From Pseudarthrobacter psychrotolerans (GTDB lineage: Bacteria; Actinomycetota; Actinomycetes; Actinomycetales; Micrococcaceae): 64,000 nt of DNA. Where the stretch lies: contig NZ_CP047898.1 in the NCBI RefSeq assembly GCF_009911795.1, positions 2,604,001 to 2,668,000 on the forward strand, given 5' to 3'. Both the position numbers and the translations under genes were made by a program. Positions 21,216-29,486 of the stretch are shown one piece after another (the first letter of the stretch is position 1; every line of letters begins with the position of its first letter). Under the pieces are notes generated by a model. That model worked only from the letters and a program-made list of their open reading frames with translations. It had not been told where the DNA came from and did no database searches.

Positions 21216-21695
21216 ATGACTGACGTTTCCTCCAATGACTCCGCATCTGCCTCCGCTGCCGGCCGCGGCACCATTCTCGTGATCAACGGCCCCAACCTCA
21301 ATCTGTTGGGCACCCGTGAGCCGGAGAAGTACGGTACCTCCACCCTCGCGGACGTGGAGCAGCTGGCAGCCACCACGGCGCAGGCCCACGGTTTCAACGT
21401 GGAATGCGTCCAGTCCAACCATGAGGGCGTGCTCCTGGACGTCATCCACGCAGCCCGTGGCACCGCCGTCGGGATTGTGCTGAACGCCGGCGCCTTCACC
21501 CACACTTCCGTGGCCCTGCGCGACGCCCTGGCAGCGGTGCAGCTCCCCGCCGTCGAGGTCCACATCACCAACGTGCACCAGCGTGAGGAATTCAGGCACC
21601 ACTCGTTCCTGTCCCCGGTCTGCGCCGCGGTGATCGTGGGCGCCGGGGTCTTCGGCTACAAGCTGGCCATCGACTACCTCGCCGAAACGCTGTAG
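21216..21695 (+). CDS. aroQ: 3-dehydroquinate dehydratase, type II
   Basis: A 159-residue shikimate-pathway enzyme that converts 3-dehydroquinate to 3-dehydroshikimate. [18 protein letters not shown] carries the catalytic Tyr and the flexible loop Arg. [17 protein letters not shown] and [18 protein letters not shown] carry the remaining active-site residues, including the general-acid His. It stands alone here, not beside other aro genes. Confidence 0.95.
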   Translation: MTDVSSNDSASASAAGRGTILVINGPNLNLLGTREPEKYGTSTLADVEQLAATTAQAHGFNVECVQSNHEGVLLDVIHAARGTAVGIVLNAGAFTHTSVALRDALAAVQLPAVEVHITNVHQREEFRHHSFLSPVCAAVIVGAGVFGYKLAIDYLAETL

Positions 21696-21744
21696 CCGGG
21701 CGCCGAGTGGCTCTGGGCTGTCCCGGCGGCTCAGGCCGCCCTGG

Positions 21745-22929
21745 CTACTTCTGGATGCACTGACCAGAAGAGACGGGAGCGCTGAGGCTTGCGGCCTGGG
21801 ACGCGACCGGGAACAGGTCACCCATGGTGATGCCGAAGCCCATTTCGGCGTCCGAGGTTGCCTTGGCGAAAATGACGCCGGCCACCTGGCCCTCCATGGT
21901 CAGCAGCGGCCCGCCCGAGTTTCCGGGCTGGACATCGCCGGCCAGCCGGTAGATCTCCTCGGGGGCCGGGTTTTGGCCATAGATATCGGGGACCAGAACT
22001 GACGTAATGTCCTGGACCGTGGCGGGTTTGGACTTGAACGGCCCGCCGTGCGGATACCCCGCGAAGGCGGCCGGGCTGCCGTTCGGAAGGTCGGACGTCA
22101 GTGTGAGCGGCTCCGAAGGCAACCCGTCCACGGCCAGGACGGCGAGGTCGTGCCTGGTGTCGAAGTACACCACCCGTCCGGGCAGCGCACCGCCGTCGGG
22201 AATTTCAACCACCGGCTGCGACACGCCCGCCACAACATGGGCATTGGTCACAACCCGGCCCGGGGAAACCACAAAGCCGGTGCCGGTCTGGTTCTGGCCG
22301 CATTGGTAGGCCGTGCCGGCTATTTTCAGGACTGACTGCGCGGCCCGGTTCAGCGCAGGCGTATCGGTGCTGGCATTGGGCACCGCCACTGGCTGCCCCT
22401 GGTCCAGGCCTTCAAGCAGCGTGGGGATTCCGTTGCCGATCACCGTGGACCGCAGCTGCGCCATGGTGGTCTTCAACGGGACAGGAGTCAGCCCATCGAT
22501 GTACCGGATGACTTTGGACTCGGCCAGTTGCTGGGACACAAACGGAACGCCCAGGGCGCTGACGCTGAAAGCGAGCATGGACATCACCAAGGCCGAGACC
22601 ACCACGTTGACGGCCCCGCCCACCAGCCGATCTACGGCACGCAGCGGTTTGATCCGCACGACACCGCGGATTTTGCGCCCGATCATGGTTCCGGTGCCAT
22701 GGCCCAGTGCCATAAGTACGACGGCGGCGGCCACGATGGCGGTCAGCCGCCAGCCGGAGTCATCCACGAAGCCGCTGACCAGTGGAACGGCGAAGAATGC
22801 AGCCACGGCGCCCGCCGCAAAGCCGGCGATACCGCCGAGGGTGACCAGGAAGCCGTTGCGCAGGCCATAGATCAGGTAAGACAGCAGGGCCAGGATCAGC
22901 GCCAGGTCCAGAACAGTCAAGCCAATCAC
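21745..22929 (-). CDS. marP: MarP-family membrane serine protease
   Basis: A 394-residue protease. The N-terminus is a CvpA-like four-helix membrane domain (to about residue 150). The extracytoplasmic chymotrypsin-like domain has His in VVTNAHVVAG, Asp in DTRHDLAVL and Ser in GDVQPGNSGGP. In mycobacteria the family protects against acid and oxidative stress. The GTG at 22929 is chosen for its GAGGAG; the longer reading from TTG 22959 lacks a site. It is divergent from crp. Confidence 0.87.
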   Translation of the reverse strand: MIGLTVLDLALILALLSYLIYGLRNGFLVTLGGIAGFAAGAVAAFFAVPLVSGFVDDSGWRLTAIVAAAVVLMALGHGTGTMIGRKIRGVVRIKPLRAVDRLVGGAVNVVVSALVMSMLAFSVSALGVPFVSQQLAESKVIRYIDGLTPVPLKTTMAQLRSTVIGNGIPTLLEGLDQGQPVAVPNASTDTPALNRAAQSVLKIAGTAYQCGQNQTGTGFVVSPGRVVTNAHVVAGVSQPVVEIPDGGALPGRVVYFDTRHDLAVLAVDGLPSEPLTLTSDLPNGSPAAFAGYPHGGPFKSKPATVQDITSVLVPDIYGQNPAPEEIYRLAGDVQPGNSGGPLLTMEGQVAGVIFAKATSDAEMGFGITMGDLFPVASQAASLSAPVSSGQCIQK

Positions 22930-23192
22930 TGACGCTCCTCTAATACGGTTGAGAGCCAATTCTAGTGGCGCAGGCTGACATTGTTCTGTGTGCCCCGGTC
23001 CCCCGCCCGTTCGTGCCGGTCCGCATCACGTTCGGTCACCAAAATCACACCCCGGGCGCGGCCGGACACCGGATCGTGCCCGCATTACACACTGTCAGCG
23101 GCGTTTCCGCTGCCAAGTACGTCACAGAACCTTGAAAATTCTGAAACAATGGCAAAAGCGCCACAGCCGACACTTTTTATTCAGGAGATTTC

Positions 23193-23870
23193 ATGGACAT
23201 CGAGGTACTGCGCCGAGCACCCCTATTTGCGACGCTCGACGACGAAGCATTCCGACTGCTGACGGACGAGCTGACCGAGGTGGACCTCTCCCGTGGTGCA
23301 TCGGTATTCCGTGAAGGCGACCAGGGCGACCAGCTCTACTTCATCGTCTCCGGCAAGGTGAAGCTGGGCCGGACGTCCCCCGATGGCAGGGAGTCCCTGC
23401 TCGCCATCCTGGGCCCGGGTGAACTGTTCGGCGAAATGGCGCTCTTTGACCCCAGCCCCCGCACGGCCACGGCCACGGCCGTTTCCGAAACCCGTCTGGC
23501 GGGCCTGAAGAACGAGAGCCTCAACGCCCTGCTGCGGACGCGCCCCGAGGTTTCGTCACAGCTGCTGCAGGCCCTGGCCCGTCGCCTGCGCCGCACCAAC
23601 GATTCGCTTTCGGACCTGGTGTTCTCCGACGTCCCCGGCCGCGTGGCGAAGGCCCTGCTCGACCTGGCCGACCGCTTCGGCCGCCCGGCAACGGATGGCG
23701 TCCTGGTAGCCCACGAGCTCACCCAGGAAGAGCTGGCCCAGCTGGTAGGCGCCTCCCGCGAGACGGTCAACAAGGCCCTGGCAGAGTTCGTCCAGCGCGG
23801 CTGGCTCCGCCTCGAAGCCCGTGCCGTAGTGATCCTGGACATGCAGCGCCTCCGCCAGCGCTCCCGCTAG
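23193..23870 (+). CDS. crp: Crp/FNR-family regulator (GlxR-like)
   Basis: A 225-residue regulator. The cyclic-nucleotide-binding domain (about 1-115) has GELFGEMALFDPSPRTATATA, the phosphate-binding cassette. A C-terminal winged helix has recognition segment TQEELAQLVGASRETVNKAL. It is very like actinobacterial GlxR/Crp proteins that bind TGTGA-N6-TCACA. Three such sites lie upstream of acs, the DeoR-linked ABC operon and the alpha-galactoside operon. Confidence 0.93.
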   Translation: MDIEVLRRAPLFATLDDEAFRLLTDELTEVDLSRGASVFREGDQGDQLYFIVSGKVKLGRTSPDGRESLLAILGPGELFGEMALFDPSPRTATATAVSETRLAGLKNESLNALLRTRPEVSSQLLQALARRLRRTNDSLSDLVFSDVPGRVAKALLDLADRFGRPATDGVLVAHELTQEELAQLVGASRETVNKALAEFVQRGWLRLEARAVVILDMQRLRQRSR

Positions 23871-23964
23871 TCCTTTCACGGTTGAGGCCCTAAGGCTGAC
23901 ATCCTCCCCACCGCCACCCCACCCTCGCAAGCTCGGCCGGGGACCCCTGACGGCGTGGGCCCGC

Positions 23965-24397
23965 GCGTGCTGCTCCTTCGTGGCTTTGACGCACGCTTCC
24001 GGATGCCACCCTTGGGGCCTTTTGCGTTACCCCTGCCGACGCTCTCTCACTTGATGCAGGTTTTTCGTAAACGCTCTCTCACATCCTGCGGGTTTTTCGT
24101 AAACGCTCTCTCAGCCCCTGGCCATCGGGAGGCTTCAACGACCGTCATCCAGTCTGGAAAGGGCACCGCGATCCGGCAGTCCGGACGACAGTATCTGCAA
24201 GAGCGTTCCCCAAAAACCTGCATCAAATGCAAGAGCGTTCCCCAAAAACCCGCATCAAGTGAGAGAGCGTTCGAGCTGGGCGGCGGTCTTTCGCGTAGGA
24301 GCGCATCGCGATCGCACCCAACCGCACCGGACGTCACCGAGCGGATCGGAAATGGGGATCCGGCAGCGTGCGTCAGAGCGACGAAGGAGCAGCACGC
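23965..24397. repeat. nested inverted-repeat element, outer arms
   Basis: The outer arms 23965-24004 and 24358-24397 are 40 bp each and match in inverted orientation at 37 of 40 positions (both contain GCGTGCTGCTCCTTCGT in one orientation). They enclose 353 bp containing inverted tandem arrays. No coding sequence is seen inside. The size and symmetry suggest a non-autonomous mobile element or a large structured RNA/DNA element. Confidence 0.8.
24039..24273. repeat. inverted pair of 32-bp tandem arrays
   Basis: The left array has two 32-bp units (24039-24070, 24071-24102) plus an 11-bp partial unit, each starting ACGCTCTCTCAC and containing GGTTTTTCGTAA. The right array has two 32-bp units in inverted orientation (24197-24228, 24229-24260) plus a partial unit, containing GAGCGTTCCCCAAAAAC. 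About 83 bp of unrelated sequence separates them. Confidence 0.85.
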
Positions 24398-24425
24398 AGA
24401 GGATTTCCGTTTTCGGTCCGCGGAG

Positions 24426-25337
24426 CTAGCGCTCGCGCTGGGGGTCTCCGGCTACGGTTTTGGCGGCCTCGACTTCGAGCATCAGCGCGCCTTCTTCTTC
24501 GACGAGCCGCGCCTGATACACGTGGGGTTTGCGCTTGTAGCTGAGGTAGGCGATGCAGCCGTTGGCGGCCGCCATCTTCTCCAGCATGATCTCCGAGCCC
24601 GGCACCAGGAGCTGGCCAAGGGTGAAGCCCACGGTGTTCTCCTGGCCCACTTCATCGCCCAGGGCGGTGGTGTTGCGTCCGGCGATGGCCCGGGTGGCGC
24701 ACACCCAGCGGCCCCAGACGCCTTTGCCCTCCAGCAGGCTGGGCTGCTGGTTCATGGGGACGGTGGCGGCGAAATAACGGGTGTCGAACCGGCGGTGCGC
24801 GAAGTCCGGGCTGCGCCAGTTGACGAGGGGCTTCAGCAGGTCGGTCCGCAGCGAGAGTCCGCGCTTGGCCAGCAACTCAGTGAAGGTCTTCTCCTGGTCA
24901 GCGACGGCCACGCGGGCCCGCATCCAATCGTGCGTTGACGTGTTTTCCACGGTGGTGGACATGTCCGGCCCGGCCAGGAGTATGCCGGCTTCCTCAAACA
25001 GCTCGCGGATGGCGCCCACCACGTGGCGGCGCGCCAGCCCCACGTCGTCCGTCCCCATCTGCTCAGCCCAATGCTGGGGTGAGGGGCCCAGCCAGCCGAC
25101 GGCGTCGTCGTCGGACGCCTCCAGGGAACCCCCGGGATAGGCGAGGACGCCCAACGGCGAGGAGCCGGGCCGGTAACCCAGCCACGTCTCCAGGCCGGTG
25201 GGAGAGTCGCGCAGAAGCACAACGGACGATGCGTAGCGGGCGGCACGCGGGGTCCGCTCGCCGTGTTCGAGCCAGCTTTGGGCAGCTCCTTCAAGTTCCG
25301 GTGGAAGGGCAAACAAGCGTCGGGCGAGGTGAGGCAA
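24426..25337 (-). CDS. NUDIX hydrolase (NUDT19-like)
   Basis: A 303-residue NUDIX protein of the longer NUDT19/RP2-like type. LAYPGGSLEASDDD precedes a large insertion, and the Nudix core is completed by GAIRELFEEAGILLAG, so the box is split as in NUDT19. Homologues act on CoA derivatives, but the substrate is not certain here. The start is uncertain: the only nearby choice is TTG 25337 with AAGGA about 13 bases away, 17 bases after the RidA-like gene. Confidence 0.75.
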   Translation of the reverse strand: MPHLARRLFALPPELEGAAQSWLEHGERTPRAARYASSVVLLRDSPTGLETWLGYRPGSSPLGVLAYPGGSLEASDDDAVGWLGPSPQHWAEQMGTDDVGLARRHVVGAIRELFEEAGILLAGPDMSTTVENTSTHDWMRARVAVADQEKTFTELLAKRGLSLRTDLLKPLVNWRSPDFAHRRFDTRYFAATVPMNQQPSLLEGKGVWGRWVCATRAIAGRNTTALGDEVGQENTVGFTLGQLLVPGSEIMLEKMAAANGCIAYLSYKRKPHVYQARLVEEEGALMLEVEAAKTVAGDPQRER

Positions 25338-25354
25338 TTGAGTGAACCGGGTCC

Positions 25355-25912
25355 TTAGCTGAATTCAGCGATCAGTTCGACCTCTACGGGAGAATCGAGC
25401 GGAAGAACAGACACGCCGACGGCGGAGCGGGCGTGCTGACCGGCGTCACCAAAGACCCGGCCGAGGAGCTCGGACGCACCGTTGATGACGCCCGGCTGTC
25501 CGGTGAAGGCCGGATCGGAGGACACGAAGCCCACCACCTTGACGATGCGGGTGATGCGGTCCAGATCGCCGATGACGCTCTTGATGGCCGCCAGCGCGTT
25601 GATGGCGCAGACAGCGGCGTAGGCCTTGGCGTCCTCCGGGGACACGGTGGGCTCGTCGGAGGCCCCTTCTGTGCCGGTGGAGACCTTGCCGGTTGCTTCG
25701 AGTTTGCCGTTAATAAACGGCAGCTGGCCCGAGGTGTAAACATGGCTGCCGGTGATAACGGCCGGCACGTAGGCGGCGACGGGAGCCGCCACCTCGGGAA
25801 GGGTCAGTCCCAGCTCGGCGAGGCGCTGCTCAACGGCGGAAACCGGCGCTGACTCAGACGCGTTTTCCGGCGTCGATACAGGGCCGGACGTGGTCTCTGC
25901 GGGGGTGCTCAT
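25355..25912 (-). CDS. RidA/YjgF-like protein
   Basis: A 185-residue protein of the RidA superfamily, which hydrolyses reactive enamines/imines from amino-acid metabolism. The core follows an extended Ser/Pro-rich N-terminus: VYTSGQLPFINGK, then AAIKSVIGDLDRI and LPLDSPVEVELIAEF. The catalytic Arg of true RidA in the usual C-terminal position is replaced by the SAVGVSVLPLDSP context, so enzymatic deaminase activity is unproven. Confidence 0.8.
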   Translation of the reverse strand: MSTPAETTSGPVSTPENASESAPVSAVEQRLAELGLTLPEVAAPVAAYVPAVITGSHVYTSGQLPFINGKLEATGKVSTGTEGASDEPTVSPEDAKAYAAVCAINALAAIKSVIGDLDRITRIVKVVGFVSSDPAFTGQPGVINGASELLGRVFGDAGQHARSAVGVSVLPLDSPVEVELIAEFS

Positions 25913-25914
25913 TG

Positions 25915-26070
25915 CTACTGCTTCTCCCTCTTGAGGTAGGCAACCAGGCCGTTGCCGTCAGGTCCGGTGATGACCTGGACGAGCTCCCAGCCGTCCTCTC
26001 CCCACTGATCCAGGATCTGCTTGGTGGCGTGAATAATGAGCGGAATCGTGGCGTACTCCCATTTGGTCAT
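25915..26070 (-). CDS. DUF4177-like small protein
   Basis: A 51-residue protein, MTKWEYATIPLI at the N-terminus, with GEDGWELVQVITG, the DUF4177-type core. The start is ATG 26070; a longer frame upstream runs over the divergent PBP gene start. The RidA-like gene follows 2 bases after its stop, so the two form an operon. The function is unknown. Confidence 0.8.
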   Translation of the reverse strand: MTKWEYATIPLIIHATKQILDQWGEDGWELVQVITGPDGNGLVAYLKREKQ

Positions 26071-26107
26071 GAGAGAAAGACTAGTCGTTGCCGGTAAAGT
26101 GGAAAAC

Positions 26108-28378
26108 ATGGCGACTCGTAAGAACCCCATTTTCGACACGGCCACTACCCTCGGAAAGATTTTTGGTTTCCTTGGTGTGAGCGCGATTTGTGGTGTCCTG
26201 GTGGCGGGCCTGCTTGTCCCGGCCGCCGCCGTTTCGGGCAGCGCGGCAAGCGGTTCTATCGAGTTCTTCGATACCCTCCCGGCAGAGCTGCAGGTGGACC
26301 CGCCCAGCCAGTCCACCCGGATCCTCGCCGCGGACGGCAGCCTGATCGCGAACCTCTACGAGGAAAACCGGACCAAGGTTGCCCTCGACCAGATCTCGCC
26401 GTTCATGAAGGAAGCCATCATCGCTGTCGAGGACAGCCGGTTCTACGAGCATGGCGGTGTGGACACCACCGGCATCCTCCGCGCCATGGTCAGCACGGCC
26501 CGCGGCAACAAACAGGGCGCCTCCACCATCACCCAGCAGTACGTGAACAACGTGCTCAACGCGAACCTCGCTGCCGAGGGAAACACTGGCGACATCAAGC
26601 TCAACGGTGTTAACAAGGGCGTCGGAGACAAGCTCCGCGAAATGAAGCTCGCGATCGCCCTGGAGAAGGAATTCTCCAAGGAACAGATCCTTGAGGGATA
26701 CCTCAACATCGTCTTCTTCAACCGCGATGCCTACGGCATCGAGGCCGCGTCCAAATTCTTCTTCAGCAGCACGGCCAAGGATCTGACCCTCCCGCAAGCA
26801 GCACTCCTCGCGGGGCTCGTCAACAGCCCATCAGCGTTTGACCCCATCACCAATCCGGAGAACGCCAAACAGCGCCGCGACCTGGTGCTGGGCCTCATGC
26901 TGGACCAGCGAAAGATCACGCAGGCCGATCACGACGCCGCCGTGGCCACACCGGTGGAGCCGAAGGTCACGCCATCACGCCAGGGCTGCGCGTACTCCAC
27001 CACGGCACCCTACTTCTGCGACTACGTGCTGCACCTGCTGCTCAACAACCCGGCCTACGGTGCGGACGCAAAAGAGCGCGAACAGAAGATCTTCCGCGGC
27101 GGCCTGACCATCACCACCACGCTGGACCTCAACGCGCAAAAGGTTGCCCAAGCTGAGTCAGACGCGGCCGCCGGCGCCAACCCGGACAACTGGGGCGCGT
27201 CCATCGTCTCCGTGCAGCCCAACACCGGCAAGATCCTGAACATGGCGCAGAACACGTCGTTCCTGCCCACCGAAGGCAAGTTCAACCAGACGCAGAACTT
27301 CAACGTGGACAAGTCGGACAAGGACGGCAACGACCTCAACGGCCTGGGCGGATTCCAGCCCGGTTCGACCATGAAGCCTTTCACGTTCGCGGAATGGCTG
27401 AATGAGGGCAAGTCCATGAACACCAACATCAACGCCGCCACCCGCAAGTACCCACAGAACTTCCCCTGGAAGAACACCTGCCCAAACCCCACCGTGGGCT
27501 GGTATGACGCCAGGATTCCCGGCAGCTTCGACCTGCAGAACTCCGACGACGGCTACTACCGGAACATGACGGTCCTGTACGGCCTGCAGAACTCGATCAA
27601 CACGGCCACGTTCGCCTCGGCGGCGCAGGTTGATCTTTGCGGCATCCAGAAGATCGTGGATGCTGTCGGAATCCACGGTGGCCTGCCGTCGGGTGACGAT
27701 CCCAACCCGCCGGTCAAGATGACCACTTTGGCCAACCTGATCGGCTCCACGCAGACCGCCCCGCTGACCATGGCCTCCGCGTTTGCCACGTTCGCCAACG
27801 ACGGCAAGTACTGCGAGCCCATTGCCATCACATCTGTCACGGACCAGACCGGCGCACAGCTCCCGGCCCAGGCCACCACTTGCCGTGATGCCGTCAAACC
27901 GGAGGTCGCCCGGGGCGTTGTATATGCCATGCAGAAGGTCCTGGATGAGGGTTCGGGATCGCTCATCCAGCCGCGGCTCTCCACGAAGACCAACTTCCCG
28001 GTGGCTGCCAAGACCGGCACCAACGACACCAACGGCTCCACCTGGGTGGTCGGTTACACCACCGGGGTGGCCACCGCGGCCTGGTTCGGTGACCCGCTGG
28101 GTAACCAGAGCCGTGAAGGCCGGAACCTGACCGTCAACGGAAAGTTCTACAAGGCGATCGACGGTTACATGATCGCCGGTCCCATGTTCTCCAAGTACAT
28201 GGCCCAGGTCGCGCCGGCGTACGGCACCAATGCGTTCACGGCGCCGCCCACCAACATGGTGAACGGAACGCCGGCCCGGACCACTCCCTCAACGCAGGCC
28301 ACAGCACCTGCGACGGCGCCTTCTACGGCCCCGTCCACCCCGCCGAGCAACAACGGCAACGGCGAGAAGAAGGACTAG
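26108..28378 (+). CDS. ponA: class A penicillin-binding protein (transglycosylase/transpeptidase)
   Basis: A 756-residue bifunctional peptidoglycan synthase. One N-terminal membrane anchor (about 16-44) precedes the GT51 domain with catalytic Glu108 (EDSRFYEHGG) and GASTITQQYVNN. The transpeptidase domain has Ser420 in STMK, the SIN motif in LQNSINTATF and the KTG motif in AAKTGTND. The C-terminal tail is Thr/Pro/Ala rich. It is followed 6 bases later by the metallophosphoesterase gene. Confidence 0.93.
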   Translation: MATRKNPIFDTATTLGKIFGFLGVSAICGVLVAGLLVPAAAVSGSAASGSIEFFDTLPAELQVDPPSQSTRILAADGSLIANLYEENRTKVALDQISPFMKEAIIAVEDSRFYEHGGVDTTGILRAMVSTARGNKQGASTITQQYVNNVLNANLAAEGNTGDIKLNGVNKGVGDKLREMKLAIALEKEFSKEQILEGYLNIVFFNRDAYGIEAASKFFFSSTAKDLTLPQAALLAGLVNSPSAFDPITNPENAKQRRDLVLGLMLDQRKITQADHDAAVATPVEPKVTPSRQGCAYSTTAPYFCDYVLHLLLNNPAYGADAKEREQKIFRGGLTITTTLDLNAQKVAQAESDAAAGANPDNWGASIVSVQPNTGKILNMAQNTSFLPTEGKFNQTQNFNVDKSDKDGNDLNGLGGFQPGSTMKPFTFAEWLNEGKSMNTNINAATRKYPQNFPWKNTCPNPTVGWYDARIPGSFDLQNSDDGYYRNMTVLYGLQNSINTATFASAAQVDLCGIQKIVDAVGIHGGLPSGDDPNPPVKMTTLANLIGSTQTAPLTMASAFATFANDGKYCEPIAITSVTDQTGAQLPAQATTCRDAVKPEVARGVVYAMQKVLDEGSGSLIQPRLSTKTNFPVAAKTGTNDTNGSTWVVGYTTGVATAAWFGDPLGNQSREGRNLTVNGKFYKAIDGYMIAGPMFSKYMAQVAPAYGTNAFTAPPTNMVNGTPARTTPSTQATAPATAPSTAPSTPPSNNGNGEKKD

Positions 28379-28384
28379 CCTCCC

Positions 28385-29332
28385 ATGGCCGTCAGCCCAG
28401 CATTGGCCAGCCGCGTCCGGAACATCGGGCGCGGCTTTGCCGTCACCGCCGGCGCGGGCACCGCAGCGGGTCTCGCAGCCTTCGGATACGGGCTGTGGGA
28501 GAAGAACCAGTTTGTCCTGCGCGAGGAGACACTGCCCATCCTGCCCGCAGGGCACGCACCCTTCCGCGTCCTGCACCTGAGCGACATCCACTTCGTACCG
28601 GGCCAGGACACCAAGGCCCGCTGGCTCGAGTCGCTGGCGTCGCTGGAGCCGGACCTGGTGGTCAACACCGGGGACAACCTCAGCCACGTCAAGGCCGTGG
28701 AACCCCTGCTCAAGGCGCTGCGCCCGCTCCTGGAATTTCCGGGCGTTTTTGTCCCGGGGTCCAACGACTACTTCGGTCCGAGCTTCAAAAACCCCGCGTC
28801 CTACCTGCTGGGCCCGTCCAAGGCCAAGCCCAAACAAACCGAATTGGACTGGCCGCGGCTGCGGTCGGGCTTCGGCATGGGCGGCTGGGTGGACCTCACG
28901 AACCGGCACCAGTCGGTGGTGTTGAGGGGGATCCGGTTCGACTTCTCCGGTGTGGATGATCCGCATTTGGGCCGGGAGCGCTACGCGGGCTGGCCCCGCG
29001 GCACCCGTGACCAGGACAAGAACGCGCATCTCCGGGTTGCGGTCATCCACGCCCCCTACCAGCGGGTCCTGGACCACTTCACGCAGGACGGCGCGGATCT
29101 GCTGCTGGCGGGCCACACCCATGGTGGCCAGCTTTGCCTCCCCGGCTACGGGGCCCTCGTAGCCAACTGCGACCTCCCCACCTGGCGGGCCAAGGGACTC
29201 AACAACTGGGAAAGCAACGGAAGTACGACGCCGGTCAACGTCTCGGGCGGCATCGGCACCTCCCGTTTCGCTCCCATCCGCATCGCCTGCAAACCCGAGG
29301 CTGTCCTGCTGACGCTGACCTCCTCCGAATAG
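28385..29332 (+). CDS. metallophosphoesterase (calcineurin-like)
   Basis: A 315-residue protein with one N-terminal hydrophobic segment. The binuclear metal-binding motifs are in order: LSDIHF, NTGDNLSH, GSNDYF, VIHAPY and AGHTHGGQL. It is similar to YkuE/YaeI-type phosphodiesterases. It follows the PBP gene by 6 bases with AAGGA upstream; a link to cell-envelope work is inferred from this pairing. Confidence 0.87.
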   Translation: MAVSPALASRVRNIGRGFAVTAGAGTAAGLAAFGYGLWEKNQFVLREETLPILPAGHAPFRVLHLSDIHFVPGQDTKARWLESLASLEPDLVVNTGDNLSHVKAVEPLLKALRPLLEFPGVFVPGSNDYFGPSFKNPASYLLGPSKAKPKQTELDWPRLRSGFGMGGWVDLTNRHQSVVLRGIRFDFSGVDDPHLGRERYAGWPRGTRDQDKNAHLRVAVIHAPYQRVLDHFTQDGADLLLAGHTHGGQLCLPGYGALVANCDLPTWRAKGLNNWESNGSTTPVNVSGGIGTSRFAPIRIACKPEAVLLTLTSSE

Positions 29333-29402
29333 CCCCGTTGCTCTATCACTTCGAGTCGCTAACAGGCTCGGATGGCAACCGGAAGTGATAGAGCAACCGG
29401 GG
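29333..29402. repeat. 16-bp inverted repeat, terminator-like
   Basis: GTTGCTCTATCACTTC (29337-29352) is perfectly inverted at 29382-29397 across a 29-base loop. The flanking CCCC/GGGG extends the stem with a one-base bulge. The core GCTCTATCACTT differs by one base from GCTCTCTCACTT in the 24039 arrays, so the two may belong to one repeat family. Confidence 0.7.
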
Positions 29403-29438
29403 ACGGTAGGTGTGAACCGGCTCACGCCATGGCATAGG

Positions 29439-29459
29439 GTAGTTGCTAAGGGAAACTAC
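29439..29459. promoter_or_regulatory. small dyad upstream of ABC exporter genes
   Basis: GTAGTT at 29439-29444 and AACTAC at 29454-29459 form a 6-bp dyad 28 bp before the exporter start. It could be an operator; no regulator gene is adjacent. Confidence 0.3.
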
Positions 29460-29486
29460 ATTCGATTTAGAGCTTGAGAAGCGGGC

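Larger units (their letters stand above)
23871..24425. other. 555-bp gene-free region between convergent crp and NUDIX genes
   Basis: Open frames here show no domain-like sequence and run through repeats. Almost the whole region is organised as a nested inverted repeat (see the repeat entries). Confidence 0.7.

Noticed and set aside
24039..24273. Possible CRISPR array
   Set aside because: The 32-bp units are directly tandem without unique spacers and occur in two opposed arms. No cas gene is nearby.
23955..24938. 327-codon plus-strand frame through the repeat element
   Set aside because: Its first third is repeat DNA and the rest is antisense to the NUDIX gene; there is no domain or start signal.
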